Under the pieces are notes generated by a model. That model made no database searches and had not been told where the DNA came from. It was given only the letters and a program-made list of their open reading frames with translations. From CAZTVN01 sp964617145 (GTDB taxonomy: Bacteria; Patescibacteriota; Gracilibacteria; UBA1369; JACRIC01): DNA of 13,973 nt. Each line of letters begins with the position of its first letter. Within the stretch, counting starts at the first letter, position 1. The position numbers and the translations under genes were made by a program. This document shows, piece by piece, positions 1 to 7,425 of this stretch. The stretch is from assembly GCA_964617145.1 (NCBI GenBank), contig CAZTVN010000032.1:1-13973 (forward strand). The letters are read 5' to 3'.

Positions 1-2
1 CA

Positions 3-806
3 AACCAAAGCATATACAAAGCTCAGGGGAAATACGTCATGGTTATGAATATCGATATTATTTTGAATAACGACTATATCGAAAAAATTGTAAAATATAT
101 GGAAAAAGAAAAAAATATTGCGGCCTCAAGCGGCAAACTTTTAAAATACGACACTGAAAAAAAACAAAAAACAAATATCATCGACTCAACAGGCCTCTAC
201 TGCTACAGAAATCGTCGGATTATCGATCGTGGCCAAGGATCTGAAGATAAAGGGCAATATGACAAGGAAGAAGAAATTTTCGGAATAACAGGAGCCTGCC
301 CAATATATAGAAAAAGTGCGCTTGAAAGTATAAAAATCGAAAATGAATATTTTGATGAAGATTTTTTCATGTATAAAGAAGATATCGACATATCGTGGAG
401 ATTGAGGTTAAAAGGATGGAAAATTTTCTATATCCCATCTGCCGTAGCATATCACGCAAGAGGAACAGGAGTGCTGAAACGTTTCACCCACATCGAAGTG
501 GCGAAAAACAGAAAACATCTTTCTCGATTTCAAAAATTTTATGCCTACAAAAATCAAAGGCTTATGCAAACAAAAAATGAAATGTGGCAAAACATTCTAC
601 GAGATTTTCCATACATTCTCTGGAAAGAAATACTTATTTTTGCTTATATAATCCTGAGAGAGCCATATCTTTTAAGAGCTTTTTTCCATCTTTTAAGACA
701 ACTTCCCAAAGCAATCCGCAAAAGAAAGTATATAATGAAAAATAAAGTTATCACATGGAAGGATATGAGCAAATGGTTTCAGAATAATGATCCGTTAAAT
801 CAATGA
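3..806 (+). CDS. Family 2 glycosyltransferase (rhamnosyltransferase/WbbL-like), 5'-truncated by the window edge
   Basis: This is the C-terminal part of a GT2 (GT-A fold) enzyme that adds a sugar from a nucleotide donor to a lipid-linked glycan at the inner membrane face. The frame is open to the window edge. Residues before the first ATG (position 39) read YKAQGKYV and continue into MVMNID, the usual A-x-G-x-Y-(x)n-N-x-D stretch holding the metal-binding DXD-like motif, so the true start lies upstream and the ATG at 39 is internal. Counting from that ATG, FGITGACPIYR (81-91), FDEDFFMYKEDIDISWRL (105-122) and GWKIFYIPSAVAYH (126-139) are the acceptor-side and catalytic-base (ED) motifs of rhamnosyltransferase-type GT2 proteins. 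The tail from about 190 is basic with a hydrophobic segment and may be membrane-associated. The stop overlaps the next start (ATGA), showing one operon with the priming transferase. Donor and acceptor cannot be told from sequence. Confidence 0.9.
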   Translation, partial: NQSIYKAQGKYVMVMNIDIILNNDYIEKIVKYMEKEKNIAASSGKLLKYDTEKKQKTNIIDSTGLYCYRNRRIIDRGQGSEDKGQYDKEEEIFGITGACPIYRKSALESIKIENEYFDEDFFMYKEDIDISWRLRLKGWKIFYIPSAVAYHARGTGVLKRFTHIEVAKNRKHLSRFQKFYAYKNQRLMQTKNEMWQNILRDFPYILWKEILIFAYIILREPYLLRAFFHLLRQLPKAIRKRKYIMKNKVITWKDMSKWFQNNDPLNQ

Positions 807-2182
807 AAAATATCCTAAGAATGGTTGATCAAAAGGGTTTGAGCATTTTAGTGCTGATGTTTTCAGATGTATTTTGGTATTTTATAAGTTTTGCAGTCGC
901 CTACTATGTCCGTGATACTTTTGGACCATCGCGTATTCAACAACTTGATTTTTATTTGCGAGCCATTCCCTATGTTTTCATTCTTCTTATTTTCATTTTT
1001 TATTTTTATGGACTCTACGATCGCAAACAAAGAGTGAACAAAATCGGTGAAATGTTATTGGTAACAAAAGCAGCTTCGTTCACGCTGCTCCTCTTAATGG
1101 CAGGATCATTTCTGGAAAAAGTAGATTATTCTCGTGCAGTAGTGCTCATTTTTTGGCCAATAAGCATTTTTTTTCTCAATTTTGGAAGATATTTGATACG
1201 GATCGTGAAGGCAAAGCTCGTAAAACGAGGTTATGGTGTCATGAACATTCTTATTATTGGAGCAGGAAAACCAGGAAGAAGGCTCGCCAGAAAACTCGAA
1301 GAATATAAAGATTTTGGCTATAACATTATTGGATTTTTAGACGATCACATGAAGCCGCGTAAAGGTCTGTACAAATTTCTCGGACAAACAAAGAGTCTCC
1401 ATGATGTCATAAAAAAAAGAAATATCCACCAAGTATTTATTGCAGATCCGGCGCTCTCGCATGAAAAAATTTTAGAACTCATTAATATATCAGAAAATTT
1501 ACCGGTAAAATTTAAAGTAATATCAGATCTCTTTGAAATCATTGCGGGAGGAATAGATATGAACGCATTGGAAGAAATCCCCGCTATAGACCTTACAAAA
1601 GATCGATCAAATATCGTATATATTTTTATGAAAAGAGTGATCGATATGGTAACAAGTGTTTTCGTCCTAGTATTATTTTCGCCATTATGGGGTTTCATAG
1701 CATTGCTGATAAAAATAGATTCATCAGGGCCTGTAATTTTTTCGCACAATCGAGTAGGACAAGGAGGAAAACTTTTTAAAATCTATAAATTTCGAACCAT
1801 GTTTAAAGAAACTGCAAGCGAAGAAAATGCTCCAAAAAGTATAGGAGATAAGCGTGTAACAAGAGCAGGAAGGACGCTTCGGAAAATGAGTCTTGATGAA
1901 ATTCCTCAATTTTGGAATGTTTTAAAAGGCGAAATGTCTATTGTTGGGCCGAGACCTGAGATGCCGTTTATAACGGAAAAATACACGGCATGGCAAAAAA
2001 AACGATTGGAAGTAAAACCGGGAATTACAGGATTGTGGCAGATTTTGGGGCGTAAAAATCTTCTGTTGGAAGAAAATATCGAATACGATTTTTACTATAT
2101 CAAAAATAGATCGCTGCTTCTGGATATCGTGATCATGTTCAAAACCGTCATAGTTATTTTAACGGGGAGAGGGGCTTATTAA
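803..2182 (+). CDS. Polyprenyl-phosphate sugar-1-phosphate transferase (WbaP/WcaJ family, priming enzyme)
   Basis: This 459-aa enzyme should transfer a sugar-1-phosphate from a UDP-sugar to undecaprenyl phosphate, the first membrane step of polysaccharide or glycoprotein-glycan synthesis. Domain order is the full-length WbaP plan: four hydrophobic segments (about 12-36, 52-71, 83-103, 111-128), a Rossmann-like CoA-binding-type domain beginning NILIIGAGKPGRR (148-160), and a C-terminal bacterial sugar transferase domain (about 275-459) with its re-entrant helix at KRVIDM...LFSPLWG. In that domain KFRTM (329-333), the Asp-Glu catalytic dyad in SLDEIPQFWN (D365, E366), VGPRPE (381-386) and KPGITGLWQ (405-413) are intact. 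It overlaps the upstream glycosyltransferase by 4 bp and has no Shine-Dalgarno sequence, which suggests translational coupling. Family assignment is firm; the sugar (Gal, Glc or an N-acetylated sugar) is not determinable. Confidence 0.95.
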   Translation: MKNILRMVDQKGLSILVLMFSDVFWYFISFAVAYYVRDTFGPSRIQQLDFYLRAIPYVFILLIFIFYFYGLYDRKQRVNKIGEMLLVTKAASFTLLLLMAGSFLEKVDYSRAVVLIFWPISIFFLNFGRYLIRIVKAKLVKRGYGVMNILIIGAGKPGRRLARKLEEYKDFGYNIIGFLDDHMKPRKGLYKFLGQTKSLHDVIKKRNIHQVFIADPALSHEKILELINISENLPVKFKVISDLFEIIAGGIDMNALEEIPAIDLTKDRSNIVYIFMKRVIDMVTSVFVLVLFSPLWGFIALLIKIDSSGPVIFSHNRVGQGGKLFKIYKFRTMFKETASEENAPKSIGDKRVTRAGRTLRKMSLDEIPQFWNVLKGEMSIVGPRPEMPFITEKYTAWQKKRLEVKPGITGLWQILGRKNLLLEENIEYDFYYIKNRSLLLDIVIMFKTVIVILTGRGAY

Positions 2183-2209
2183 AAAATAACATTCACATTG
2201 CTCGTTGCT

Positions 2210-4324
2210 ATGCAAAGCTTAAAAAAATATCTAACCATCGAAAACGCTCTATTTTGCTGTCTTTTGGGATTCGTTGTCGTTATTCCATTCATTTTTAATA
2301 GAGAGGTAAACTCGGTATTCGTCATGCCGAAACTCTTCGCTTTAAGAATAATCACACTTTTAAGCATACTGTTATGGACATACAAAATTTGGAAAGAAAA
2401 CATATGGAGTTTTATAAAAACTCGCTTCAATCAATATGTCCTGTTGTATGGGGTAGTTTCAATAATAACAACAGTTTTTTCTGTGCAAATTTGGGCAAGT
2501 ATTTTGGGAGATTATGGGAGATTTATCGGTATTTTTACGGTTTTAAATCTTCTTTTTCTCTCATTTCTTGCATTAAATGTCATACAAAAAGAGTCACACT
2601 TAAAAATTCTGATAATTTTTTCCATAGTAACGGCCTTTTTATTATCTCTCTATGGATTAATGCAGGGTTATAGCGATGCATCCATATCGCGATTTGGAGA
2701 ATTTTTTCAAAAAATTGTTGGTGACCCTCAAAGATGGAGCCAAGATCCATTAAAGCGAGTATTTGGAACTCTTGGGCACAGTAATCACTTCGGCGCATAC
2801 CTTGCCTTTAACGCAATGCTTGGCTTAAGTTTCATTTTTACGACAAAAAAATGGTGGCAACGCGCAGTACTTCTTGTAATGTTCGTAACAATGGTAGCCG
2901 CTTTACTCGCATCAGCAAGTCGTGGAGCTTTGGGCGCATTTCTCGTTGGAATATTGGTGTTTGGAATATTCTTTTTAAGAATGAATTGGCAAAAGATAAA
3001 AAAAGTGTCGATAGTGATAATAATTGTTATTTCGGTACTTTTTATCGGAGCTTTCTTTTTAAGAAAACCTCTTATAGAAAAAGCTTCAAATCTTACCTTG
3101 GTCAAAAGAACGATAGAAAATATTCAATACATCCGACAGGGGAATATTCCTGATCGTATCAGTTGGTGGTTGAGTAGTTTTGAAATGTTTAAAGATCGTC
3201 CAATTCTCGGACAAGGCCTTTCAACCTATAAAGATGTTTTTAATGCCTATCGAAGAACTGATTACCGCGTGCCTTATGACATACAAGACGAAATTACGCC
3301 GGAAAGTGCACACATGGAATATATCAACACTCTCGCAACGCAAGGAGTCGTTGGTTTGCTAACTTATCTTATGATGATCGGCTATGTTGTTATGGCATTA
3401 ATAAAATTTGTTGGAAAAAATAATGAGGAAATGGATGGGCGATGGATAGCATTGGGTATTTTGACAGCAATCATAACTCATCTTACTCAAGTGCTTTTAA
3501 ATTTCGGTGTGATTCCAACTCTAACCTTCTTTCACATATTTTTAGGACTGGGAATGGCGGTTGTATTAAAAAATAAAAAAGAAATGCACGTCATCAATGT
3601 GAAAAAGAAAAAAATATGGATTTTAGCTATTGTTCTGATAGGAGTGGTTACCAGTTTTTATTTTTCTCTACGAAACTATCGTGCCGAATATTTTTTAGGG
3701 CAAGCAAATGAGGCATTGGCAAAAGGAAATGTTCAAGAAGCTTGGCAAAACTACGAAGCCGCAGTCGCGAACGGACCTCATGAATACGAATATAAAGTAA
3801 AATTCGCCGAAGATATTTTTGAGGTCACAAAACAGAGCGACGACATTAACGTGGTTGAAACAAATTTTGCAAAAGCCATTGAGCTCTTTGAAGAGGCGAT
3901 AAAGATCGGCAGAGGTATGCCGCATATACAAGCAAATGCAGGACTGGTATATCTAACATTGGCTGATGTGTATAGACAGATCGGGCAAACAGAGAAATCT
4001 CAGGTTTTTTTCGAAAAAGGCATAGAAGCCTATAAAAAATCACTCGAAAAAAGTGGAAATAATCCACTTTTTTCTTACACGCTGGCAAAAGCTTTGGAAT
4101 TTTTTGGGCGCTACAGAGAAGCTTCCGAATATTTTGAGAAAACTTTAGAAATCAGAGACCCATTTCGAGATACGTATACGCACCTTGCCATCAATTACCA
4201 TAAGTTGGGCGATGTCGAAAAAACCTTAGAATTTGGAGAGAAAGGCCTAGCGCAAGATCCAAGCAATGAAGAAATAAAAAAAGTTTTGCAAGAAATTGAA
4301 GAGAAGGCATCGGAGGGTCTTTGA
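2210..4324 (+). CDS. O-antigen ligase/polymerase-like (Wzy_C) membrane protein with C-terminal TPR domain
   Basis: A multi-pass protein of about 704 aa. It either polymerises undecaprenyl-linked repeat units (Wzy-like) or transfers the finished glycan to an acceptor (WaaL/PglL-like) outside the membrane. Numbered from an upstream in-frame TTG (2198), it has about 11-12 hydrophobic segments between 16 and 490. Wzy_C hallmarks are present: GTLGHSNHFGAYL (190-202), ASASRGALGAF (238-248, R242), DRPILGQGLSTY (333-344) and AHMEYINTLATQGVVGLL (371-388). H372 matches the catalytic His of WaaL-type ligases. Residues 495-700 are four or more TPRs (for example AEYFLGQANEALAKGNVQEA), after the last membrane helix and probably extracytoplasmic. 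ATG 2210 was preferred to TTG 2198; neither has an SD. It lies 27 nt after the priming transferase in the same operon. In a cell without LPS, a polymerase or protein-glycosylation role is more likely than lipid A ligation; this is inference. Confidence 0.88.
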   Translation: MQSLKKYLTIENALFCCLLGFVVVIPFIFNREVNSVFVMPKLFALRIITLLSILLWTYKIWKENIWSFIKTRFNQYVLLYGVVSIITTVFSVQIWASILGDYGRFIGIFTVLNLLFLSFLALNVIQKESHLKILIIFSIVTAFLLSLYGLMQGYSDASISRFGEFFQKIVGDPQRWSQDPLKRVFGTLGHSNHFGAYLAFNAMLGLSFIFTTKKWWQRAVLLVMFVTMVAALLASASRGALGAFLVGILVFGIFFLRMNWQKIKKVSIVIIIVISVLFIGAFFLRKPLIEKASNLTLVKRTIENIQYIRQGNIPDRISWWLSSFEMFKDRPILGQGLSTYKDVFNAYRRTDYRVPYDIQDEITPESAHMEYINTLATQGVVGLLTYLMMIGYVVMALIKFVGKNNEEMDGRWIALGILTAIITHLTQVLLNFGVIPTLTFFHIFLGLGMAVVLKNKKEMHVINVKKKKIWILAIVLIGVVTSFYFSLRNYRAEYFLGQANEALAKGNVQEAWQNYEAAVANGPHEYEYKVKFAEDIFEVTKQSDDINVVETNFAKAIELFEEAIKIGRGMPHIQANAGLVYLTLADVYRQIGQTEKSQVFFEKGIEAYKKSLEKSGNNPLFSYTLAKALEFFGRYREASEYFEKTLEIRDPFRDTYTHLAINYHKLGDVEKTLEFGEKGLAQDPSNEEIKKVLQEIEEKASEGL

Positions 4325-4455
4325 AGAAAACAAAAGGAATATTTTCCCGAAAACGACATCGTTCGGAAACTTATAAATCGACGATTAAAGATAGAGCTTT
4401 TCTCAAAAACCTTTCCTTTTCGCTTTACTGCGCAAGTTCTTTAGCCCGTTTATAA
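4321..4455 (+). pseudogene. Possible remnant of a fourth operon gene, or a 44-aa small ORF
   Basis: A TTG at 4321 overlaps the TGA of the preceding gene (TTGA) and is preceded 4 nt upstream by GGAGGG (4312-4317), the strongest SD-like sequence in the operon. The frame runs 44 codons and starts LKKTKGIFSRKRHRSETYK, a very basic stretch like the cytoplasmic N-terminus of a membrane protein. From 4425 the frame continues only as antisense of proC, and it stops at 4455. The part not shared with proC is about 35 codons. This would fit the 5' stub of a downstream operon gene whose remainder was lost by a deletion or rearrangement joining it to proC. It could equally be a real small coupled ORF or chance, because the GGAGGG is also codons of the upstream protein (Ser-Glu-Gly). 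I recognise no family. Confidence 0.28.
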
Positions 4456-5222
4456 GCCATTTTTATAGCTTTTTTTACGATATCGCCAAAACTTTTTTTT
4501 TCAAAAACACTCATGGCCGCCTCCGTCGTTCCGCCTTTTGATGTAACTTTTTGACGAAGGCTTGAAAAGTCTTCTTGACTAACTTGAGCAAGCTTACATG
4601 ACCCCATAACGGTTGAAATGGCAAGTCGTTTGGCGATATTTTTTTTCATGCCAAGGCTTACCGCGCCATCAATAAGTTTTTCAAGAAAATAAAAGCTGTA
4701 GGCTGGCCCTGAGCCAGAAAGAGCGGTCGCGATATCTATCTCATCTTCATTTTGAGTCTCTATTTCTTCTCCGAGAGCTTTAAGGATATTTTTTACACGC
4801 TCCTTTTCTTCATTAGATACGGAAGGGGTTGCGTACCATGCCGAAATACCGGCGCCAATGAGTGCGGGAGTATTGGGCATAATGCGAACAATTTTTTCTT
4901 GCCCTAAATGAATGCGTAGCGTATCGATGGTTATTCCAGCAGCAATGGAAAGGATGAGTTTTGGTTCACGAATCAGACTTTTAAGTTCCTGAAGAAGAGC
5001 AGGGAAAGATTGCGGTTTCGTAGCCAAAATAATTGTATCGCAGGTTGAAAGACATTCCTTTGAAAGAGTCGTTGTGACCGTGACTTCCAAATTTCGATAT
5101 TGTTCGAGTTTTTCAGGATTTGTATCAGAAATAATAAGATCGCAACCTGTCTCGAAATGCTTAATCATGCCATGAGCAATGGCTGATCCCATATTCCCGC
5201 TACCGATAATGAGAATGTTCAT
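4425..5222 (-). CDS. proC: Pyrroline-5-carboxylate reductase
   Basis: ProC reduces 1-pyrroline-5-carboxylate to L-proline with NAD(P)H, the last step of proline synthesis from glutamate, in the cytosol. The 265-aa length is normal for the family. The N-terminal Rossmann domain begins MNILIIGSGNMGSAIAHGM with the GxGxMG dinucleotide motif (7-12); ATKPQ (67-71) and MPNTPALIGAG (115-125) follow. The C-terminal helical dimerisation domain has ALSGSGPAYSFYF (167-179) and the signature KVTSKGGTTEAAMSVFE (225-241). All key motifs are intact. The gene is convergent with the glycan operon and divergent from the TPR gene. A TTGACA-N18-CACAAT promoter lies just upstream; no SD is visible. proA lies about 4.2 kb away on the same strand and is not in this transcript; proB is absent from the window. 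Confidence 0.97.
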   Translation of the reverse strand: MNILIIGSGNMGSAIAHGMIKHFETGCDLIISDTNPEKLEQYRNLEVTVTTTLSKECLSTCDTIILATKPQSFPALLQELKSLIREPKLILSIAAGITIDTLRIHLGQEKIVRIMPNTPALIGAGISAWYATPSVSNEEKERVKNILKALGEEIETQNEDEIDIATALSGSGPAYSFYFLEKLIDGAVSLGMKKNIAKRLAISTVMGSCKLAQVSQEDFSSLRQKVTSKGGTTEAAMSVFEKKSFGDIVKKAIKMAYKRAKELAQ

Positions 5223-5245
5223 AAAACGATCGATGAAGTAACACT

Positions 5246-5275
5246 ATTGTGAAGGAAAGAAATACCATTTGTCAA
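5246..5275 (-). promoter_or_regulatory. Predicted sigma-70-type promoter of proC
   Basis: On the minus strand a perfect TTGACA (5275-5270) is followed after 18 nt by CACAAT (5251-5246, 4 of 6 matches to TATAAT). The start codon is 24 nt farther on, so the 5' leader would be short, about 17 nt. The -35 box overlaps a TTGTCA -35-like box on the other strand. Confidence 0.5.
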
Positions 5276-5297
5276 AATAAGAAAAATAATTTACCAT
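5269..5297 (+). promoter_or_regulatory. Predicted promoter of the TPR gene, back to back with the proC promoter
   Basis: TTGTCA (5269-5274, 5 of 6 matches) and TACCAT (5292-5297, 4 of 6) are separated by 17 nt. Transcription would begin near 5304, giving a leader of about 47 nt before the ATG at 5351. The -35 box shares five bases with the minus-strand TTGACA of proC, so RNA polymerase could probably occupy only one promoter at a time. Confidence 0.38.
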
Positions 5298-5305
5298 ACC
5301 TCCCT

Positions 5306-5317
5306 CGAAAGGTTTCG
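5306..5317 (+). repeat. Short inverted repeat CGAAA-GG-TTTCG in the proC/TPR intergenic region
   Basis: Five-base arms CGAAA (5306-5310) and TTTCG (5313-5317) surround a 2-bp spacer. The loop is too small for an RNA hairpin, so if functional it would be a DNA-level operator half-site pair. It lies just after the predicted transcription start of the TPR gene. Short repeats like this also occur by chance. Confidence 0.2.
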
Positions 5318-5350
5318 CAAAACTCTTCAAGATCATAAAAAACTTTCTTT

Positions 5351-6247
5351 ATGTTAAGATCAGAAATTTCAGGAGATTGTGATGATGAAGCTCCTCTATG
5401 GGATGATAAAACCTATGAGGCCTATCTCACAGCATTAGAAATTCTTAAAAAAAGAAATCCATCCTTAGTCCGAAGAGAACTAGAAGCATTAACTCCAGAT
5501 AAACTCAGAAATCTCGTTCACCCCAATGCTCCGGAAAAATTGATAGAATTATTAAGAGAACAAGTCAGGAAAAGTGCAGACGTATTTCATGCTTTGGATG
5601 ATTATTCTTTAGGGCGTCTCACAGAAGATCGTAATGTGGCTTTGGCATTGTATAACCATGCAGCTCAAGAAGGCGATACAGATGCTATAAATCGCTTGGG
5701 CGAATTCTTGTTGGAGCAAATTAAAATAAGAGAAGCATTTGAAATGTTTCTGAAAGCAGTTCATTTAGGTTCTATAGAAGCCTTAAACAAGGTTGCTACG
5801 ATCGCATATATCGAGGGAAATATTGAAAAAGCAATAATTTATTACGAAAGAGTATTGCAAAGGCGAGAAGCAAAAAAATCATTAAAAGGAACGGCTCATC
5901 ATGGTCTTGCGGCATGTTGGGCAAGGTTGGGAGAACTCACTGAAGCAAAATATCATTGCGAAAAGGCGATAAAGTACGGCTCAGTACTTTCATATATCCT
6001 TTTAGGAACGATATGCCTTGAAGAAGGAAATTCAGAGGCAGCAACTGTATATTTTGAACAAGCAGAAAAAGAGGGATTAAAAGGTGAAGTATATTGGACA
6101 CTAGGAAGTATAGCTTACGACCAAGGTGATATCGAAAATGCCCTAAGTTATTTGAGCGCCTCAGTTCAGGCTGGATATGAACCAGCCGGGCAAAAAGTTC
6201 TTGAAGTTCTTGAGAGAATTCCAAGAGAGCAATTATACGAAGCTTAA
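5351..6247 (+). CDS. Cytoplasmic TPR/Sel1-like repeat protein of unknown function
   Basis: A 298-aa protein with no signal peptide or membrane segment, so probably cytosolic. An acidic N-terminus (DCDDEAPLWDD, 9-19) is followed by a helical region (20-80) and then about six TPR/Sel1-like helix-turn-helix units at roughly 85-108, 112-140, 144-170, 183-209, 214-241 and 247-275. Repeats include NVALALYNHAAQEGDTDAIN, YIEGNIEKAIIYYERVL and YDQGDIENALSYLSASVQAG, with the A/G-rich pattern of Sel1 repeats. Such arrays are protein-binding scaffolds; no catalytic domain is visible, and the partner is unknown. The ATG at 5351 has no SD. An internal AGGAGA (5370-5375) has no well-spaced in-frame start codon behind it, so the first ATG was kept. 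The gene stands alone: divergent from proC, convergent with DUF1385, with a terminator-like hairpin after it. The fold class is well supported; the function is unknown. Confidence 0.85.
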   Translation: MLRSEISGDCDDEAPLWDDKTYEAYLTALEILKKRNPSLVRRELEALTPDKLRNLVHPNAPEKLIELLREQVRKSADVFHALDDYSLGRLTEDRNVALALYNHAAQEGDTDAINRLGEFLLEQIKIREAFEMFLKAVHLGSIEALNKVATIAYIEGNIEKAIIYYERVLQRREAKKSLKGTAHHGLAACWARLGELTEAKYHCEKAIKYGSVLSYILLGTICLEEGNSEAATVYFEQAEKEGLKGEVYWTLGSIAYDQGDIENALSYLSASVQAGYEPAGQKVLEVLERIPREQLYEA

Positions 6248-6311
6248 GAACATATTGAAAAGTTTGCAGCCGAACTTAAACAAATCGCAGGAGTAAGCAT
6301 ATTTTTCGGCA

Positions 6312-6334
6312 TATCCTTAAGGATAATTTTTTTT
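6312..6334 (+). terminator. Probable intrinsic terminator of the TPR gene
   Basis: A 5-bp stem TATCC/GGATA (6312-6316 and 6321-6325) with a TTAA loop is followed, after one A, by eight T (6327-6334). The T-run overlaps the stop codon of the convergent DUF1385 gene. The stem is short and AU-rich, so termination may be partial. The minus strand has no T-run after the hairpin. Confidence 0.5.
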
Positions 6335-7289
6335 AAAGCATCGGTTCCTTGACAACACCATCTTTCGGCTCTTTTTCAAGTTCAAGAACAGCTCTCAAAG
6401 CACATAACGCAACCTCAAGCTGAGATTCATCAGGTTCTCGAGTCGTCATTCTCTGAAACATAAGGCCGGGAGCAATCAAAATTTTCACCCATGTTTTATC
6501 GGCGTATCGAGCGCTCAAGCGCAAAAATTCATAAGAAATTCCAGCAATCACTGGAAGGATGGCGATTCGTTGTAAAAATTTAATATAAAATACCGGATAG
6601 TTCGGCATCAAGGTATAAATAAAAATACTGATGAGAAAAACAACGAGAATAAAACTCGTTCCACACCGTGGATGAAAGCGAGACTGTTTTTTTGCATTTT
6701 TAACATCAAGCGGCAAATCAACTTCGTAATTAAAAACAGATTTGTGTTCAGCGCCATGGTATTCAAAAACCCTTTTGATATCAGGAAAAAAACCTATAAG
6801 ACCAACATACAAAATGAAAAAAGAAGTTTTTATCACGCCATCCGTAATATTAAAAATCCAAAAACGGCTATCAATGAGGGGGAAATAATTACTAAGAACT
6901 TGAGTAAGAGCTAAAGGAAGAAATTTAAAAAGAAATATGCCAAGGGCAAGAGAAAAAAGAATCGTAAAAAACAAAAAAAGGTTTTCAAAAAATTGAGAAT
7001 GTTTCGCCTTTTTACTTACAGCATCGGTTTCCTCAAGATTTTCTCTCGCTGAAAAATTTAAAGCTTTGGTGCCAACGATAAGCATCTCAAAAATACCAAT
7101 CATTCCACGCAAAATAGGCAATTTAAAAACAGGAATAATGTTGGAAAGACTTCGGAAACGCTCGGTTTTGACCTTGATCGAGCCATTTGGCTTTCGGATA
7201 GCCACTGCAACAAATTTCGGGGATCGCATCATAACACCTTCAATCACGGCTTGCCCACCAACAGCAAAATCGATCTTAGAGTGCTTCAC
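6333..7289 (-). CDS. DUF1385 (YqhQ-family) integral membrane protein
   Basis: A 318-aa member of the DUF1385/YqhQ family, common in Firmicutes and many other bacteria; I know of no firmly assigned reaction. The hallmark start FAVGGQAVIEGVMMRSP (8-24) follows a GTG start, supporting that start over the internal ATGs. Four hydrophobic segments lie at about 103-130, 152-168, 211-229 and 234-251. The family's conserved polar motifs are intact: EYHGAEHKSVFNYE (176-189) and FHPRCGTSF (205-213). Their His, Glu and Cys residues could bind metal, which is inference. The C-terminal TTREPDESQLEVALCALRAVL region (282-302) is also typical. It lies 204 bp downstream of the PgeF-like gene on the same strand, and a TATACT box ends 6 nt before the GTG, so it may have its own promoter and a leaderless message. 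Confidence 0.9.
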   Translation of the reverse strand: MKHSKIDFAVGGQAVIEGVMMRSPKFVAVAIRKPNGSIKVKTERFRSLSNIIPVFKLPILRGMIGIFEMLIVGTKALNFSARENLEETDAVSKKAKHSQFFENLFLFFTILFSLALGIFLFKFLPLALTQVLSNYFPLIDSRFWIFNITDGVIKTSFFILYVGLIGFFPDIKRVFEYHGAEHKSVFNYEVDLPLDVKNAKKQSRFHPRCGTSFILVVFLISIFIYTLMPNYPVFYIKFLQRIAILPVIAGISYEFLRLSARYADKTWVKILIAPGLMFQRMTTREPDESQLEVALCALRAVLELEKEPKDGVVKEPML

Positions 7290-7295
7290 GGTAAC

Positions 7296-7301
7296 AGTAT
7301 A
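7296..7301 (-). promoter_or_regulatory. -10-like TATACT directly upstream of the DUF1385 start
   Basis: TATACT (5 of 6 matches) ends 6 nt before the GTG start codon. If used, transcription would begin at or within a base or two of the start codon, giving a leaderless mRNA. No good -35 is seen at normal spacing; a TTGACG (7320-7315) lies only 13 nt upstream, which is too close. Confidence 0.3.
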
Positions 7302-7369
7302 AAAATCTTAAAAACGTCAAAATTGTAACATGGACCTTAAAAAAGAGCGAGAGAATGGTTGGTTCGAAA

Positions 7370-7423
7370 TCACGAGAACGTGAGCTTAAAGGAGACTCAA
7401 TCACCGAGGTTTTTTCACGCTCG
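7370..7423 (-). ncRNA. Leader-like region with two mutually exclusive stem-loops (candidate cis-regulatory RNA)
   Basis: Within the 204-bp gap between the PgeF-like gene and DUF1385, CGTGA/TCACG segments occur three times in alternating orientation. On the minus strand, 7383-7373 (TCACG-TT-CTCG) can pair with the upstream 7423-7415 (CGAGCGTGA; 9 bp with a 2-nt bulge, 31-nt loop) or with the downstream 7374-7370 (CGTGA; 5 bp, loop TTCT). The two pairings exclude each other. A T6 run follows at 7344-7339. This resembles an attenuator or riboswitch expression platform, but the short hairpin is 25 nt from the T-run and no known riboswitch consensus was recognised. Chance pairing is possible. Confidence 0.25.
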
Positions 7424-7425
7424 CC

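Noticed and set aside
39..806. A complete glycosyltransferase starting at the ATG at 39
   Set aside because: The in-frame residues upstream (YKAQGKYV) belong to the conserved GT2 core, so the gene continues beyond the window edge.
1345..1749. A 134-codon minus-strand ORF inside the priming transferase gene
   Set aside because: It is antisense to a conserved coding region with intact motifs and shows no protein family features.
7360..7371. GGTTCGAAATC resembling a tRNA T-arm
   Set aside because: The flanking bases (GTTGG and TCACG) do not pair, and no acceptor or anticodon stem can be drawn around it.
7391..7412. GGAGA...CACCGAGG on the plus strand, faintly like a glycine-riboswitch core
   Set aside because: The rest of the consensus (CCGAAGGGGCAA and the closing stem) is missing, and the strand is opposite to the adjacent genes.
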